23,990 nucleotides of DNA from GCA-2723085 sp042093455. GTDB taxonomy: Bacteria > Bacteroidota > Bacteroidia > Flavobacteriales_D > Parvicellaceae. The notes under the pieces were generated by a model. The model had not been told where the DNA came from. It saw nothing but the letters and a program-made list of their open reading frames with translations, and searched no databases. The DNA lies in NCBI GenBank assembly GCA_042093455.1, contig JBELEU010000012.1, forward strand, positions 1-23,990, read 5' to 3'. The position numbers and the translations under genes are program-made. This document shows positions 7,445 to 15,515 of the stretch, one piece after another; position 1 is the stretch's first letter, and each line of letters opens with the position of its first letter.

Positions 7445-8008
7445 TTACTCGTTTAATAACTTCTCAATTGTGCTAGGGAAATGCAATAGCTCTAATTCTT
7501 TAATTTTTAAAACAACTGATTCAATGGTATCCTTATTAGAAAGTGGAACCTCGAATTGATCAATAATAGCACCTTGATCATAATGTTCATTTACATAATG
7601 TATGGTTATACCCGTTTTTGATTCTTTTGATGATAGAACTGCCTTATGTACATTGTTTCCAAACATTCCTTTACCACCAAATTTAGGCAATAATGACGGA
7701 TGTAAATTTATAATATCTCCTTTAAAATTTGCTATTATTTTTTCTGGAAATTTCAGCAAGAACCCAGCTAAAACAACAAGTTTAATGTCTCTTGCATGAA
7801 GCAATTCAATTACTTTTAATGATTCATTTAAAACGCTCTTACTAATAACTAATTGCTCAATATCATTGTTTTTTGCATGCATTAAAGCTCCAGCAGATGA
7901 ATTATTAGAAACCACTAAAACAATATTTATTTTTTTATTTTTTTTGAAATAATCAATTATATTTTTTACATTACTACCTGTGCCTGAAGCAAATAGGGCT
8001 ATATTCAT
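7445..8008 (-). CDS. purN: Phosphoribosylglycinamide formyltransferase
   Basis: A 187-residue GAR transformylase, the third step of de novo purine synthesis (transfer of formyl from 10-formyl-THF to GAR). The N-terminal phosphate-binding loop reads FASGTGSNVKNI. The catalytic residues are visible: N101 and H103 in INLHPSLLPKFGG and D144 in NEHYDQGAII. The length is typical of the family. It is the first gene of a five-gene minus-strand operon and diverges from acpP across a 137-base gap that holds promoter-like elements on both strands. The purN / acpP-fabF-rnc neighbourhood is a familiar Bacteroidota arrangement. Confidence 0.96.
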   Translation of the reverse strand: MNIALFASGTGSNVKNIIDYFKKNKKINIVLVVSNNSSAGALMHAKNNDIEQLVISKSVLNESLKVIELLHARDIKLVVLAGFLLKFPEKIIANFKGDIINLHPSLLPKFGGKGMFGNNVHKAVLSSKESKTGITIHYVNEHYDQGAIIDQFEVPLSNKDTIESVVLKIKELELLHFPSTIEKLLNE

Positions 8009-8020
8009 TGTGTTTTTTTC

Positions 8021-8051
8021 GAAATATATAGATAGAATTTCAATGAATCAA
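8021..8051 (-). promoter_or_regulatory. Likely promoter of the purN operon
   Basis: Reading the minus strand, TTG (8051-8049) is followed after 20 bases by TATATTTC (8028-8021), one mismatch from the Bacteroidota -7 consensus TAnnTTTG. The box lies 12 bases upstream of the purN ATG. Spacing and position fit, but the last base of the -7 box differs. Confidence 0.4.
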
Positions 8052-8084
8052 CTTAATCTTATGAATAAGTTAACCTTAAAGTAC

Positions 8085-8115
8085 TTTGCATACTTAATGA
8101 AAAGTTTTTTATTTG
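8085..8115 (+). promoter_or_regulatory. Likely promoter of acpP-fabF-rnc
   Basis: TTTG at 8085-8088, a 19-base spacer, then TTTATTTG at 8108-8115. This matches the Bacteroidota -33/-7 pattern (TTTG, 19-21 bases, TAnnTTTG) with one mismatch in the second position of the -7 box. The -7 region (ATTTGCACTT) closely resembles the one upstream of metG (ATTTGCGCCT). The predicted leader to the acpP ATG at 8146 is about 25 bases. Confidence 0.5.
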
Positions 8116-8145
8116 CACTTTAATTTAATTAATAAATAAACAAAA

Positions 8146-8379
8146 ATGTCTGACGTAAAATCTAAAGTAATCTCAATTATCGTTGATAAATTGGGTGTTG
8201 AAGAAGGAGAAGTATCAACTGAAGCTAGCTTCACTAATGACTTAGGAGCTGACTCTCTTGACACAGTAGAATTGATTATGGAATTCGAAAAAGAATTCAA
8301 TATTGCAATTCCTGACGAACAAGCCGAAAATATCCAAACTGTTGGACAGGCTATTTCTTACATAGAAGAAAATAAGTAA
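8146..8379 (+). CDS. acpP: Acyl carrier protein
   Basis: A 77-residue acidic helical protein that carries growing acyl chains in type II fatty-acid synthesis. The 4'-phosphopantetheine attachment site is S37 in the signature LGADSLDTVELIMEFEKEF. Length and charge are typical of the family. The ATG at 8146 follows a very AT-rich leader without a Shine-Dalgarno sequence, normal for highly expressed Bacteroidota genes. fabF follows 34 bases later and rnc overlaps fabF, giving an acpP-fabF-rnc transcription unit. Confidence 0.98.
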   Translation: MSDVKSKVISIIVDKLGVEEGEVSTEASFTNDLGADSLDTVELIMEFEKEFNIAIPDEQAENIQTVGQAISYIEENK

Positions 8380-8413
8380 TTTTTTAAATCATTAAATTCA
8401 CAAGCTTTTTGTT

Positions 8414-9667
8414 ATGGAAAAAAAACGGGTAGTAATTACTGGTTTAGGTGCACTAACACCAATAGGAAACTCAGTAGACGAATACTGGGATAACCTTATT
8501 GCTGGTAAAAGCGGTGCTGATTTCATTACAAAATTTGACGCAAGTCTTTTTAAAACTCAATTTGCTTGTGAAGTGAAAGGTTTTGACCCACTTTCCATCA
8601 TGGACAGAAAAGAGGTGAGGAAACTCGACCCCTTTTCTGTTTATGCAATGGCCACAGCCAAAGAAGCAATAGCTGACTCTAATATTGATTTAGATAAAGT
8701 TGATTTATACCGTGCAGGCGTAGTTTGGGGCTCCGGAATTGGAGGTATGAAAACTTTCCAAGAGGAATGTTTTAACTACAAAGACGGTGACGGAACACCA
8801 AGGTTTAATCCTTTTTTTGTTCCCAAAATGATCGTTGATATAGCAGCTGGTCACATTTCCATAAAGTATGGCCTTAAAGGACCTAACTATGTAACTGTTT
8901 CTGCTTGTGCTTCTTCAACAAACGCATTAATTGATTCATTGATGTTGATTCAATTGGGCAAATGTGATTTTATAGTTTCAGGAGGTTCTGAAGCCGGTGT
9001 TAATATTGCTGGTGTTGGTGGTTTTAATGCACTAAAGGCCTTATCAACTAGAAATGACAATCCTAAAACAGCTTCAAGACCTTTTGACTCAACAAGAGAC
9101 GGTTTCGTCTTAGGTGAAGGTTCAGGGTGTTTAATTCTTGAAGAATTAGAGCACGCTAAAGCAAGAGGAGCTAAAATTTACGCAGAAGTAGTTGGTGGTG
9201 GACTTACTGCAGATGCACATCACATAACAGCCCCTCATCCAGAAGGTTTAGGAGCTATTAATGTAATGAAACTAACACTAGAAGATGCGGGAATGAAGCC
9301 TGAAGATGTTGATTACATCAATGTTCATGGCACATCTACTCCCTTGGGTGATATCGCTGAGACAATAGCAATCAAAGAAGTGTTTGGAGAACATGCATTT
9401 AACTTAAATATTAGCAGTACAAAATCAATGACAGGACATCTTTTAGGTGCAGCAGGAGCTATTGAGGCTATTGCTTGTGTCAAAGCAATTCAGAATGATA
9501 TTGTTCCTCCAACAATAAATTTTGAAAACAAAGATGAGAACATAGATTACAACTTAAATCTTACTCTTAATAAAGCCCAAAAAAGAACAGTAAACGCAGC
9601 TTTAAGCAATACGTTTGGGTTTGGAGGTCACAATACCTCTATTATCATGAAAAAATACAATGATTAA
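8414..9667 (+). CDS. fabF: Beta-ketoacyl-ACP synthase II
   Basis: A 417-residue condensing enzyme that extends acyl-ACP with malonyl-ACP. The thiolase-fold Cys-His-His triad is visible: C165 in VSACASSTNA, H305 in INVHGTSTPLGD and H342 in TKSMTGHLLGAAGA. The GFGGHN motif lies near the C-terminus. The N-terminus (MEKKRVVITGLGALTPIGNS) and length are canonical for FabF rather than FabB. It is directly downstream of its carrier protein gene; the last eight bases overlap the start of rnc. Confidence 0.98.
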   Translation: MEKKRVVITGLGALTPIGNSVDEYWDNLIAGKSGADFITKFDASLFKTQFACEVKGFDPLSIMDRKEVRKLDPFSVYAMATAKEAIADSNIDLDKVDLYRAGVVWGSGIGGMKTFQEECFNYKDGDGTPRFNPFFVPKMIVDIAAGHISIKYGLKGPNYVTVSACASSTNALIDSLMLIQLGKCDFIVSGGSEAGVNIAGVGGFNALKALSTRNDNPKTASRPFDSTRDGFVLGEGSGCLILEELEHAKARGAKIYAEVVGGGLTADAHHITAPHPEGLGAINVMKLTLEDAGMKPEDVDYINVHGTSTPLGDIAETIAIKEVFGEHAFNLNISSTKSMTGHLLGAAGAIEAIACVKAIQNDIVPPTINFENKDENIDYNLNLTLNKAQKRTVNAALSNTFGFGGHNTSIIMKKYND

Positions 9668-10376
9668 ATCCTTTTTTTTTAGAAAAAAAGAAAGTTTATT
9701 ATCCCCTAATTATCTCAAATTTTTAAACAATATTCTTGGTATATACCCCAAGTCTGAACATTTGTATCTTGAAGCTATAACTCATGCTTCTTACAAAAAG
9801 AATAAAAAGGAAATCAAGGACAACGAAAGGCTTGAATTTCTAGGAGATGCTTTTATCTCAATGGCAATTGGAGAATATCTATTTGAACAATATCCAGATG
9901 AAAAAGAAGGTTTTTTATCTCAGCTAAGAGCCAAAGTTGTTAGTAGAGAACAACTCAACTCATTAGGTAAAAAAATTGGACTTGATGAACACATTCTTTA
10001 TCAAAAAAGTTCTAACAAATACAAATCATTAATTGGAAATGCTTTTGAAGCACTTTTTGGTGCAATACTATTAGATCAAGGAATAAATAAAACACAAAAA
10101 GTATTTAGAGAAGTCATTATTGTAAAATTTATTGATTTAAATGCCATTCAAATTGAGCAAAGAGATTTTAAAAGTGAATTGCTTGTTTATTGTCAAAAGG
10201 AGCAAAAAAAATTATCCTTTAAAACAAAGTCTAAAGATTTAAAAAACGGTGAACACTTGTTTAAGGTTGGTGCATACATTGAAGATGTAGAAAAAAGTAA
10301 CGGTATAGGTTATTCAAAAAAGGAAGCAGAACAAAATGCTTCCAAGAACATTATTTTAACCCTTAATCATTTTTAA
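9660..10376 (+). CDS. rnc: Ribonuclease III
   Basis: A 238-residue double-strand-specific endoribonuclease acting in rRNA maturation and mRNA turnover. The signature NERLEFLGDAF is at residues 55-65, and the second catalytic segment GNAFEALFGAILLDQG follows near residues 122-137. A double-stranded-RNA-binding domain occupies about 165-236 and ends with the usual alanine-rich helix (SKKEAEQNASKNII). The ATG overlaps the fabF stop by eight bases, so translation is probably coupled. Its 3' end overlaps the converging pseudouridine-synthase gene by 21 bases. Confidence 0.97.
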   Translation: MIKSFFFRKKESLLSPNYLKFLNNILGIYPKSEHLYLEAITHASYKKNKKEIKDNERLEFLGDAFISMAIGEYLFEQYPDEKEGFLSQLRAKVVSREQLNSLGKKIGLDEHILYQKSSNKYKSLIGNAFEALFGAILLDQGINKTQKVFREVIIVKFIDLNAIQIEQRDFKSELLVYCQKEQKKLSFKTKSKDLKNGEHLFKVGAYIEDVEKSNGIGYSKKEAEQNASKNIILTLNHF

Positions 10377-11036
10377 AAACCCAATCTCTTTTGGTTCTAA
10401 ATCTCTGCTTTGTCCTCTTATTAAATCCCCTTTTTTTATTCCTCCAAATTCAACTCTATCAATAAATAATATTTCATTCCTCATTTGCTTAATGACCTTG
10501 AAAATTAATTCCTGTTTAGTAAAACTCACTACGGCTACTAATTCTGCCTTGTCTGTTCCTCGCTTTCCATAATTCACCTCATCAAAGACAACATGTTGAT
10601 TGTCAATGGTAACACCTCTTTTCAGTTCTTTTAGATTTTGCTCACTTAAGTTTTCTTTCAGATTTAAAATATATTTTTGTTTAATTACAGTATTTGAAGT
10701 TGATAATCGGCTAAGTAGTCCCTTATCATTTGTAATAACGACTAAGCCTGTAATGTTTTCATCAAATTCTCCAGCAATTGACAATTCTTCATTAGAGATT
10801 TCTTTAAGAAAGCTTGAAAAGGAGGTTTTTTTTGGTTTGTTAAGTGCTAAATATATTGGCTTTTCATTTTTAAGAATCTTTCCATTGTATTCAACAATAT
10901 CTTCTTTATTGACCTTAAATCCTAAAAAATTGACCACCTTATGATTGACTTTTATTTTACCTTTTGATATTAAAACATCTGCCTCTTTCCTTGTGCAAAT
11001 ACCAGAATTGGCAATGTATTTATTAAGTCTAATCAT
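10356..11036 (-). CDS. Divergent RsuA/RluB-type pseudouridine synthase with S4 domain
   Basis: A 226-residue protein with an N-terminal S4 RNA-binding domain (residues 2-50: RLNKYIANSGICTRKEAD, then GKIKVN). The catalytic-domain opening IYLALNKPK sits at 61-69, and the candidate catalytic aspartate is D92 in AGEFDENITGLVVITNDKG. In the family this segment reads G-R-L-D-x-x-T-x-G-L-L; here R is replaced by E and L by F. The usual late E-G-R-N/H-Q-V-R-R-M motif is replaced by FKVIKQMRNEILFIDRVEFG. The fold therefore looks conserved, but two signature elements are altered. It may be a specialised or weakened rRNA pseudouridine synthase; the target is unknown. It overlaps yraN as ATGA, so the two are likely co-translated. 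Confidence 0.8.
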   Translation of the reverse strand: MIRLNKYIANSGICTRKEADVLISKGKIKVNHKVVNFLGFKVNKEDIVEYNGKILKNEKPIYLALNKPKKTSFSSFLKEISNEELSIAGEFDENITGLVVITNDKGLLSRLSTSNTVIKQKYILNLKENLSEQNLKELKRGVTIDNQHVVFDEVNYGKRGTDKAELVAVVSFTKQELIFKVIKQMRNEILFIDRVEFGGIKKGDLIRGQSRDLEPKEIGFLKMIKG

Positions 11037-11401
11037 AATAATGTGGGTTGGATGAACTCTTTCTGGTGGATGAAATTAGGTGATTTATTAGGTATTTCAA
11101 CTTCAATAAGGTCAAATCTAATTTCTTCATCAAGGCAATACTTTTTAATGTAAGTATTTGCAGCATTTAAAATTCGTTTTTGCTGAGGAAGACTAACTAA
11201 ATCTGTGATTGAGTGAAGGTTGTTTTTTCTAGTTTTAACTTCAACAAAAACAACTTTGTTCTCTTTTTTAACAACTAGATCAATCTCAGATTTATTGTGC
11301 CTCCAATTTTTGTGTAGCAGGTGGTATCCTTTATCAACAAGAAAGCCCAATGCTGCAGCTTCTCCTTCTTTTCCTAAAATGATATTTGAATTGTTTGACA
11401 A
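11033..11401 (-). CDS. yraN: YraN/UPF0102-family endonuclease-fold protein
   Basis: A 122-residue small protein with a restriction-endonuclease-like fold. GKEGEAAALGFL (residues 10-21) and NWRHNKSEIDLVV (32-44) are family hallmarks, and the metal-site pattern D41...E54-x-K56 is visible in SEIDLVV and VVFVEVKTRK. Its cellular role is not settled; a nuclease or Holliday-junction-related role has been suggested for the family. The only plausible start is TTG at 11401: the frame upstream reaches a stop within nine codons with no ATG, and the conserved region begins at residue 9. Its TGA stop overlaps the ATG of the pseudouridine-synthase gene. Confidence 0.9.
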   Translation of the reverse strand: MSNNSNIILGKEGEAAALGFLVDKGYHLLHKNWRHNKSEIDLVVKKENKVVFVEVKTRKNNLHSITDLVSLPQQKRILNAANTYIKKYCLDEEIRFDLIEVEIPNKSPNFIHQKEFIQPTLL

Positions 11402-11467
11402 TTTATATTTCTTATAAAGTATTGATTAAATTAGCGAAAATTCAGTCTAAACTAATTATTTACCCTA

Positions 11468-12310
11468 ATGAAAAAAAATTATATCTTTTTTATACTATTC
11501 AGCTTATCAACAGTGCTAACAAATGCACAAGTAAAAACTCCACAAGCAAGCCCCGTGTGTACTATTTCACAAGCGGTTGGAACTTCAGACATCTCTATCA
11601 CATACAGTAGACCTGGAGCTAAAAACAGAGTGATTTTTGGAAACATAGTGCCCTATGATAAAATGTGGAGAACAGGAGCAAATAAAGCAACTAAAATTTC
11701 CTTTTCTGAAGAAGTTACATTCGCTGGGCAGAAACTTCCTGCTGGTGAATATTCACTTTTCACCATACCGTCTACAAGTGAATGGGAAGTGATTTTAAAC
11801 AATGAACTTAATTTATGGGGAACAGGTGAATATAATGAAGCTGATGACGTGCTGAGAGTTAAAATTCCTTCCTCATCAAATGAAAATCATGTTGAATCCT
11901 TAACTATTGATTTAAATACATTTTCATCTTCTGGTGCTGATTTAACAATATCTTGGGAAAAGACAAAGGTTATAATTCCCATAAACACCAATGCTATTGA
12001 AAAAATTCAAAAAGAATATACTACCCTTCTTGAAGAAGGTCCAAGTGCAAACACCTATTACAAAGGAGCACGGTTTTTTCTTGAAAACAATTTAGACCTT
12101 GAATTGGCTTTAAAATGGATAAACAGCGCTATTGAAAAAAGGCCAGAAGCGTTTTGGATGAGCTATCAAAAAGCTAGAATTCTTGTTTTAATGAACAATA
12201 GTAAAGAAGCCATTAAAGTAGCCAAAGAGGTGATTACTATGGCTGAAGCTGCTGAAGACTCGTATGGATATGACAAAAAAGCAAATGACTTGATTAAAGA
12301 AATTAAATAG
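11468..12310 (+). CDS. Exported DUF2911 protein with TPR-like C-terminus
   Basis: A 280-residue protein with an N-terminal signal peptide (hydrophobic segment about 5-20, ending NAQVKT). The DUF2911 domain occupies about 25-165, with ASPVCTISQAVGTSDISITY, the RPGAKNRVIFG and PYDKMWRTGANKAT motifs, and AGEYSLFTIP. Residues about 185-280 form helical repeats resembling tetratricopeptide units (LALKWINSAIEKRPEAFW, ARILVLMNNSKEAIKVAKEV). DUF2911 is common in Bacteroidota and has no established biochemical function. The protein probably acts in the periplasm or outer membrane. The upstream 66-base gap holds no promoter I can support. Confidence 0.9.
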   Translation: MKKNYIFFILFSLSTVLTNAQVKTPQASPVCTISQAVGTSDISITYSRPGAKNRVIFGNIVPYDKMWRTGANKATKISFSEEVTFAGQKLPAGEYSLFTIPSTSEWEVILNNELNLWGTGEYNEADDVLRVKIPSSSNENHVESLTIDLNTFSSSGADLTISWEKTKVIIPINTNAIEKIQKEYTTLLEEGPSANTYYKGARFFLENNLDLELALKWINSAIEKRPEAFWMSYQKARILVLMNNSKEAIKVAKEVITMAEAAEDSYGYDKKANDLIKEIK

Positions 12311-12323
12311 TGATAAATTTCTT

Positions 12324-12932
12324 TTACTTTTTTAAAAAAGTTATGCAAATACCTGCTGTAAGCATGTCAAATACTGATCCTAATTGTTGAGATAATATCT
12401 TACCGTTAGAAATATGATTGTAACCTAACGAAACAGCAATGTTTTGCGAAACATAGGTCGAAATATACCAGTAGTGGTGAAAATTTAAACCGCTTTTTAA
12501 ACCGTCATTTTTTTGAGCATTTGATTCAACCCATAAAATGGCTAATTGTGATTTTATAAATGTTTTTTTCGCAACTTTAAAAGACAATTCTTGACCCAAT
12601 CCTATTCCATTTCCTCCTTTTTCAGTCAGGTGAAAAATAGCCAATGGAGATGCTGTGAACAAACGATCGTAATAAGTAGAATCAAAATTAGACCTTTGAA
12701 AATTGGATGGTGTATCTAATGATCTCTTAAACGGAAAATAAACCTGAGCAAAAAATGCCGGTTGACTAAAGCTATTTTCTAGAGAATTAGAACCGGGCAA
12801 TCTTGATCTATATATACCAGGATTTATACTAATCTTTAGTGGTGTTTTTTCTAGTTCAAAAACAACTTTTTCTACCTGGCTATAGATATAAGTCGAAAAA
12901 AATAAAGTCAGAAATAAACTGATGATTTTCAT
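12324..12932 (-). CDS. Small outer-membrane beta-barrel protein, possibly PagL-like lipid A deacylase
   Basis: A 202-residue protein with a signal peptide (LFLTLFFSTYIYSQ) and a mature part rich in alternating aromatic strands that ends in aromatic and hydrophobic residues (TAGICITFLKK), as in outer-membrane barrels. Near the C-terminus, SLGYNHISNGKILSQQLG carries an H-x-S-N-G motif at residues about 173-177, which resembles the His-Ser pair of PagL lipid A 3-O-deacylases and Bacteroidota acyloxyacyl-hydrolase-type proteins. The expected acidic partner is not obvious; an aspartate 14 residues after the serine is a candidate. The enzyme assignment is therefore tentative, while the exported-barrel assignment is firmer. 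It converges on the DUF2911 gene with a 13-base gap. Confidence 0.5.
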   Translation of the reverse strand: MKIISLFLTLFFSTYIYSQVEKVVFELEKTPLKISINPGIYRSRLPGSNSLENSFSQPAFFAQVYFPFKRSLDTPSNFQRSNFDSTYYDRLFTASPLAIFHLTEKGGNGIGLGQELSFKVAKKTFIKSQLAILWVESNAQKNDGLKSGLNFHHYWYISTYVSQNIAVSLGYNHISNGKILSQQLGSVFDMLTAGICITFLKK

Positions 12933-12996
12933 TAGACACTAAAAGTAATTCAATTAATAAAATAAATAACTTTACTATAATTTAAAAAACTTAAAA

Positions 12997-13548
12997 ATGA
13001 TTGTAGGTCTAATAATATTAGGAGTAGTGTTTTTGTTGTTTGTTGGAATGTATAATTCCCTAATTAAGCTAAAAAACAATGTTAAAAAATCATTTTCTGG
13101 AATTGATGTTCAATTAAAAAGAAGAACAGATTTAATTCCTAATTTGATTAATACGGTTAAAGGTTATGCTTCACATGAGAAAGAGCTTTTAGAATCTTTA
13201 ACAAAGGCAAGAACATCCATAATTAATGGCTCCGCTAGTGGAAATGTGAATGCCATGGCTGAAGGTGAAAATATGCTTTCTGGAGCTTTAAAATCTATTT
13301 TTGCTGTAGCTGAAAACTACCCTGACTTAAAAGCCAATCAAAACTTTTTAGAGTTACAAGAGTCTTTAGAAGAAACTGAAGATCAAATTGCAGCAGCAAG
13401 AAGAATATACAATGAAAACGTAAATTATTTAAATACAAAAATTGAAGTTTTCCCTTCAAATATAATAGCTGGTATGTTTGGGTTTCAACAGGCTGATTTA
13501 TACACGATTACTGAAAGTGATAGGGGAAATATAGAAGTGAAATTTTAA
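12997..13548 (+). CDS. lemA: LemA family membrane protein
   Basis: A 183-residue protein with one N-terminal membrane segment (residues 1-20) and a long helical domain. The family signature is clear: YNSLIKLKNNVKKSFSGIDV, LKRRTDLIPNLINTVKGYA, HEKELLESLTKAR, and later YNENVNYLNTKIEVFPSNII and GMFGFQQADLYT. LemA proteins are widespread and their function is poorly defined. Three bases separate it from the DUF3137 gene downstream, a recurrent pairing that suggests a shared membrane function. The preceding 64-base gap is AT-rich and holds only a weak TAnnTTTG-like box. Confidence 0.95.
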   Translation: MIVGLIILGVVFLLFVGMYNSLIKLKNNVKKSFSGIDVQLKRRTDLIPNLINTVKGYASHEKELLESLTKARTSIINGSASGNVNAMAEGENMLSGALKSIFAVAENYPDLKANQNFLELQESLEETEDQIAAARRIYNENVNYLNTKIEVFPSNIIAGMFGFQQADLYTITESDRGNIEVKF

Positions 13549-13551
13549 ATA

Positions 13552-14577
13552 ATGAATCCCCATTCTCAATTCTCAACTATTTTTGGTCAATTAGACTCTC
13601 TTTTTGGGATGTCTGTATCTACAAAATATCTTTCTAAATTTAATGCTGAAAAAGAAAGTAAAAGAAAAGCATATTGGGATCCGGTTGAAAACTTAAATGT
13701 TGAAGACATTAACACTCGTTGCGCAAAAGTTTTAGCTCAAGTCAATTTTTTAAAAGACAATCCTAAGCATCCTAATAAACAACGATTTATTTGGTGCGGA
13801 ATTGGACTGGTTATTGGTCTGTTTTTTTTGTTTTTTAGTGTATTTGGCCTTGCTGTAGGTGCAGTTTGTATTCCATTTATTTTAGTAACCTTCTATTTTA
13901 AAAACTTAAGTAGAGATTTACTGAAAATTCAATTGGCAAGTAAAAACAATTGGCTTTATGACCCCACACCTAGTCATCATAAATACCAGCTTTTAAAAAG
14001 CCATTATCCTGAAATTTTTAAAAAAGGCAATCGATCACAAAGAATAGACGATCAATTTTGGGGTGTTAATACAATTAGAAAAAAAGATTTTCTTTTTAAC
14101 TCTGGCATGTTTTATTACTCTGTAAAAAAAGGAAAAAACTCAACCACCTACACCACTCATTATCTTTTTATTAAACTTCAAAAAGAATTAAACTGTGAGT
14201 TTTTGTTATCTCCTGAAAAGAAAAGTATTTTCAATGTTTTTCGATCAAAAGAAATCAATACAGAGTCTGAAGAATTTAACAAGCTTTTCGAGTTTTCTTA
14301 TAACGGTAAAAAAGATGAAAAAGCTCTTGAAATAGTTAAAAGCCTTTCTCCTGTTGTTCAACTAAAACTTACTGAATTAACGAAAAAAAAAGGTCCTTTT
14401 AATGTGCTATTTTCTAAATCAACAATATTATTTTTATTTAACGGGGCTTTACTTCCAAATATGAAAACTAATTTATTTAATAGTGTAGAAATAAAAACTA
14501 ATGATGCTGAAAAAGTAGAAAAAGAAATTTCTTTGTTGATTGATCTTGGGGCATCAATAGCTAAGTATTTAAACTGA
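13552..14577 (+). CDS. DUF3137 domain membrane protein, partner of LemA
   Basis: A 341-residue protein with two adjacent membrane segments near residues 82-120 (WCGIGLVIGLFFLFFSVFGL, then AVGAVCIPFILVTFYF) and a large C-terminal cytoplasmic domain. The arrangement and motifs such as NWLYDPTPSHHKYQLLKSHYP and FYYSVKKGKNSTTY fit the DUF3137 family, which often sits directly downstream of lemA. No catalytic residues are recognisable. It starts three bases after the lemA stop, so co-expression is nearly certain. The last 17 bases overlap the 3' end of the converging LD-carboxypeptidase gene. Confidence 0.82.
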   Translation: MNPHSQFSTIFGQLDSLFGMSVSTKYLSKFNAEKESKRKAYWDPVENLNVEDINTRCAKVLAQVNFLKDNPKHPNKQRFIWCGIGLVIGLFFLFFSVFGLAVGAVCIPFILVTFYFKNLSRDLLKIQLASKNNWLYDPTPSHHKYQLLKSHYPEIFKKGNRSQRIDDQFWGVNTIRKKDFLFNSGMFYYSVKKGKNSTTYTTHYLFIKLQKELNCEFLLSPEKKSIFNVFRSKEINTESEEFNKLFEFSYNGKKDEKALEIVKSLSPVVQLKLTELTKKKGPFNVLFSKSTILFLFNGALLPNMKTNLFNSVEIKTNDAEKVEKEISLLIDLGASIAKYLN

Positions 14578-15466
14578 TCAGCTCTGATTCCTTTTTATTA
14601 ACTGAAAGTTTAGATTTTACTCCAAATGCTAAACTAAAATTATTGTTTTGATGACCAGCTGAAAAATCAAAAGCAATAGGAAAATCAAACTCCTTTACTT
14701 TCTCTAAAATGATCTCTTCTATCGTCATTCCAAAAGGGATTTTATTGTCTTTAACATTAGTGAAATGTCCTACTACTAATCCCTTAATGTGATTAAAAAC
14801 TCCCGCAAACTTCAACTGCCAACACATTCTGTCAATGTTATATAAATACTCGTCAATTTCTTCTAAAAACAATACTTTACCTTCAAAATCGGGCTGATAG
14901 TTGGTTCCCAATAAACTTGTTAGGACAGCTAAGTTTCCTCCTACTATTTCAGCTTCTGCCTCCCCAACCCTGTTGTTTTTATTACAATTCCATGAATGGT
15001 TCATAGCTGAACTAAACAACACTTGTTTTAGTGACGTCAAGGAATCAATGGTGTTTTCTATAACGTTTATTGGCATGGTTGCATGAACAGATGCTGTGTT
15101 TAATATTATGTTTGAAAAACAATGTAAAACAGTAATGTCTGAAAATCCAATGATCCATTTTGGTTTTTTTAAAAATGCTTCTGGGCTTAAGTTTTCAATT
15201 AACCTTACCGTTCCATAACCCCCTCTAAAACACCAAATGGCTTTGGCTTGAGGATGGTCAAGAGCCCATTGCAAATCAGATTTTCTTGAAGCGTCTGTTC
15301 CTGCAAAAATTCCCGATTGCTGTAATAAGTTTGGTGACCTTTCGACTTTTAGTTCCCAATCGTTTAATAATTTTTCTGCAGCTTCAAGTTGCTTTATCTC
15401 CACCTTTCTTGCTGGAGCAATAATAAGGACTATGTCTCCTTTTGTTAATTTATCTGGATTGATCAT
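14561..15466 (-). CDS. ldcA: LD-carboxypeptidase (peptidase family S66)
   Basis: A 301-residue cytosolic serine peptidase that removes the terminal D-alanine from recycled murein tetrapeptides. The S66 triad is visible: the nucleophile S109 in WIIGFSDITVLH, E202 or E203 in VLFLEEIDEYLYNIDRM and H272 in FSAGHQNNNFSLAFG. FRGGYGTVRLIENL (residues 80-93) and AEIVGGNLAVLTSLLGT are further family signatures. The ATG at 15466 gives MINPDKLTKGDIVLIIAPA, a canonical opening. It diverges from metG across 66 bases. The gene acts in peptidoglycan recycling; no partner recycling genes are in the window. Confidence 0.95.
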   Translation of the reverse strand: MINPDKLTKGDIVLIIAPARKVEIKQLEAAEKLLNDWELKVERSPNLLQQSGIFAGTDASRKSDLQWALDHPQAKAIWCFRGGYGTVRLIENLSPEAFLKKPKWIIGFSDITVLHCFSNIILNTASVHATMPINVIENTIDSLTSLKQVLFSSAMNHSWNCNKNNRVGEAEAEIVGGNLAVLTSLLGTNYQPDFEGKVLFLEEIDEYLYNIDRMCWQLKFAGVFNHIKGLVVGHFTNVKDNKIPFGMTIEEIILEKVKEFDFPIAFDFSAGHQNNNFSLAFGVKSKLSVNKKESELISLNT

Positions 15467-15507
15467 ATTGTTACCTACTAAGGAAGTAAAAATAACTATA
15501 TAAAACT

Positions 15508-15515
15508 TATATTTG
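15508..15515 (+). promoter_or_regulatory. Probable -7 promoter box (TATATTTG) for metG
   Basis: TATATTTG matches the Bacteroidota -7 consensus TAnnTTTG exactly and lies 17 bases upstream of the metG ATG. A TTG at the expected 17-21-base distance upstream is missing. Its flank (ATTTGCGCCT) resembles the acpP promoter. Confidence 0.5.

Noticed and set aside
11386..11610. Plus-strand 74-codon frame overlapping the start of the DUF2911 gene
   Set aside because: It overlaps the DUF2911 signal peptide in another frame and shows no recognisable features.
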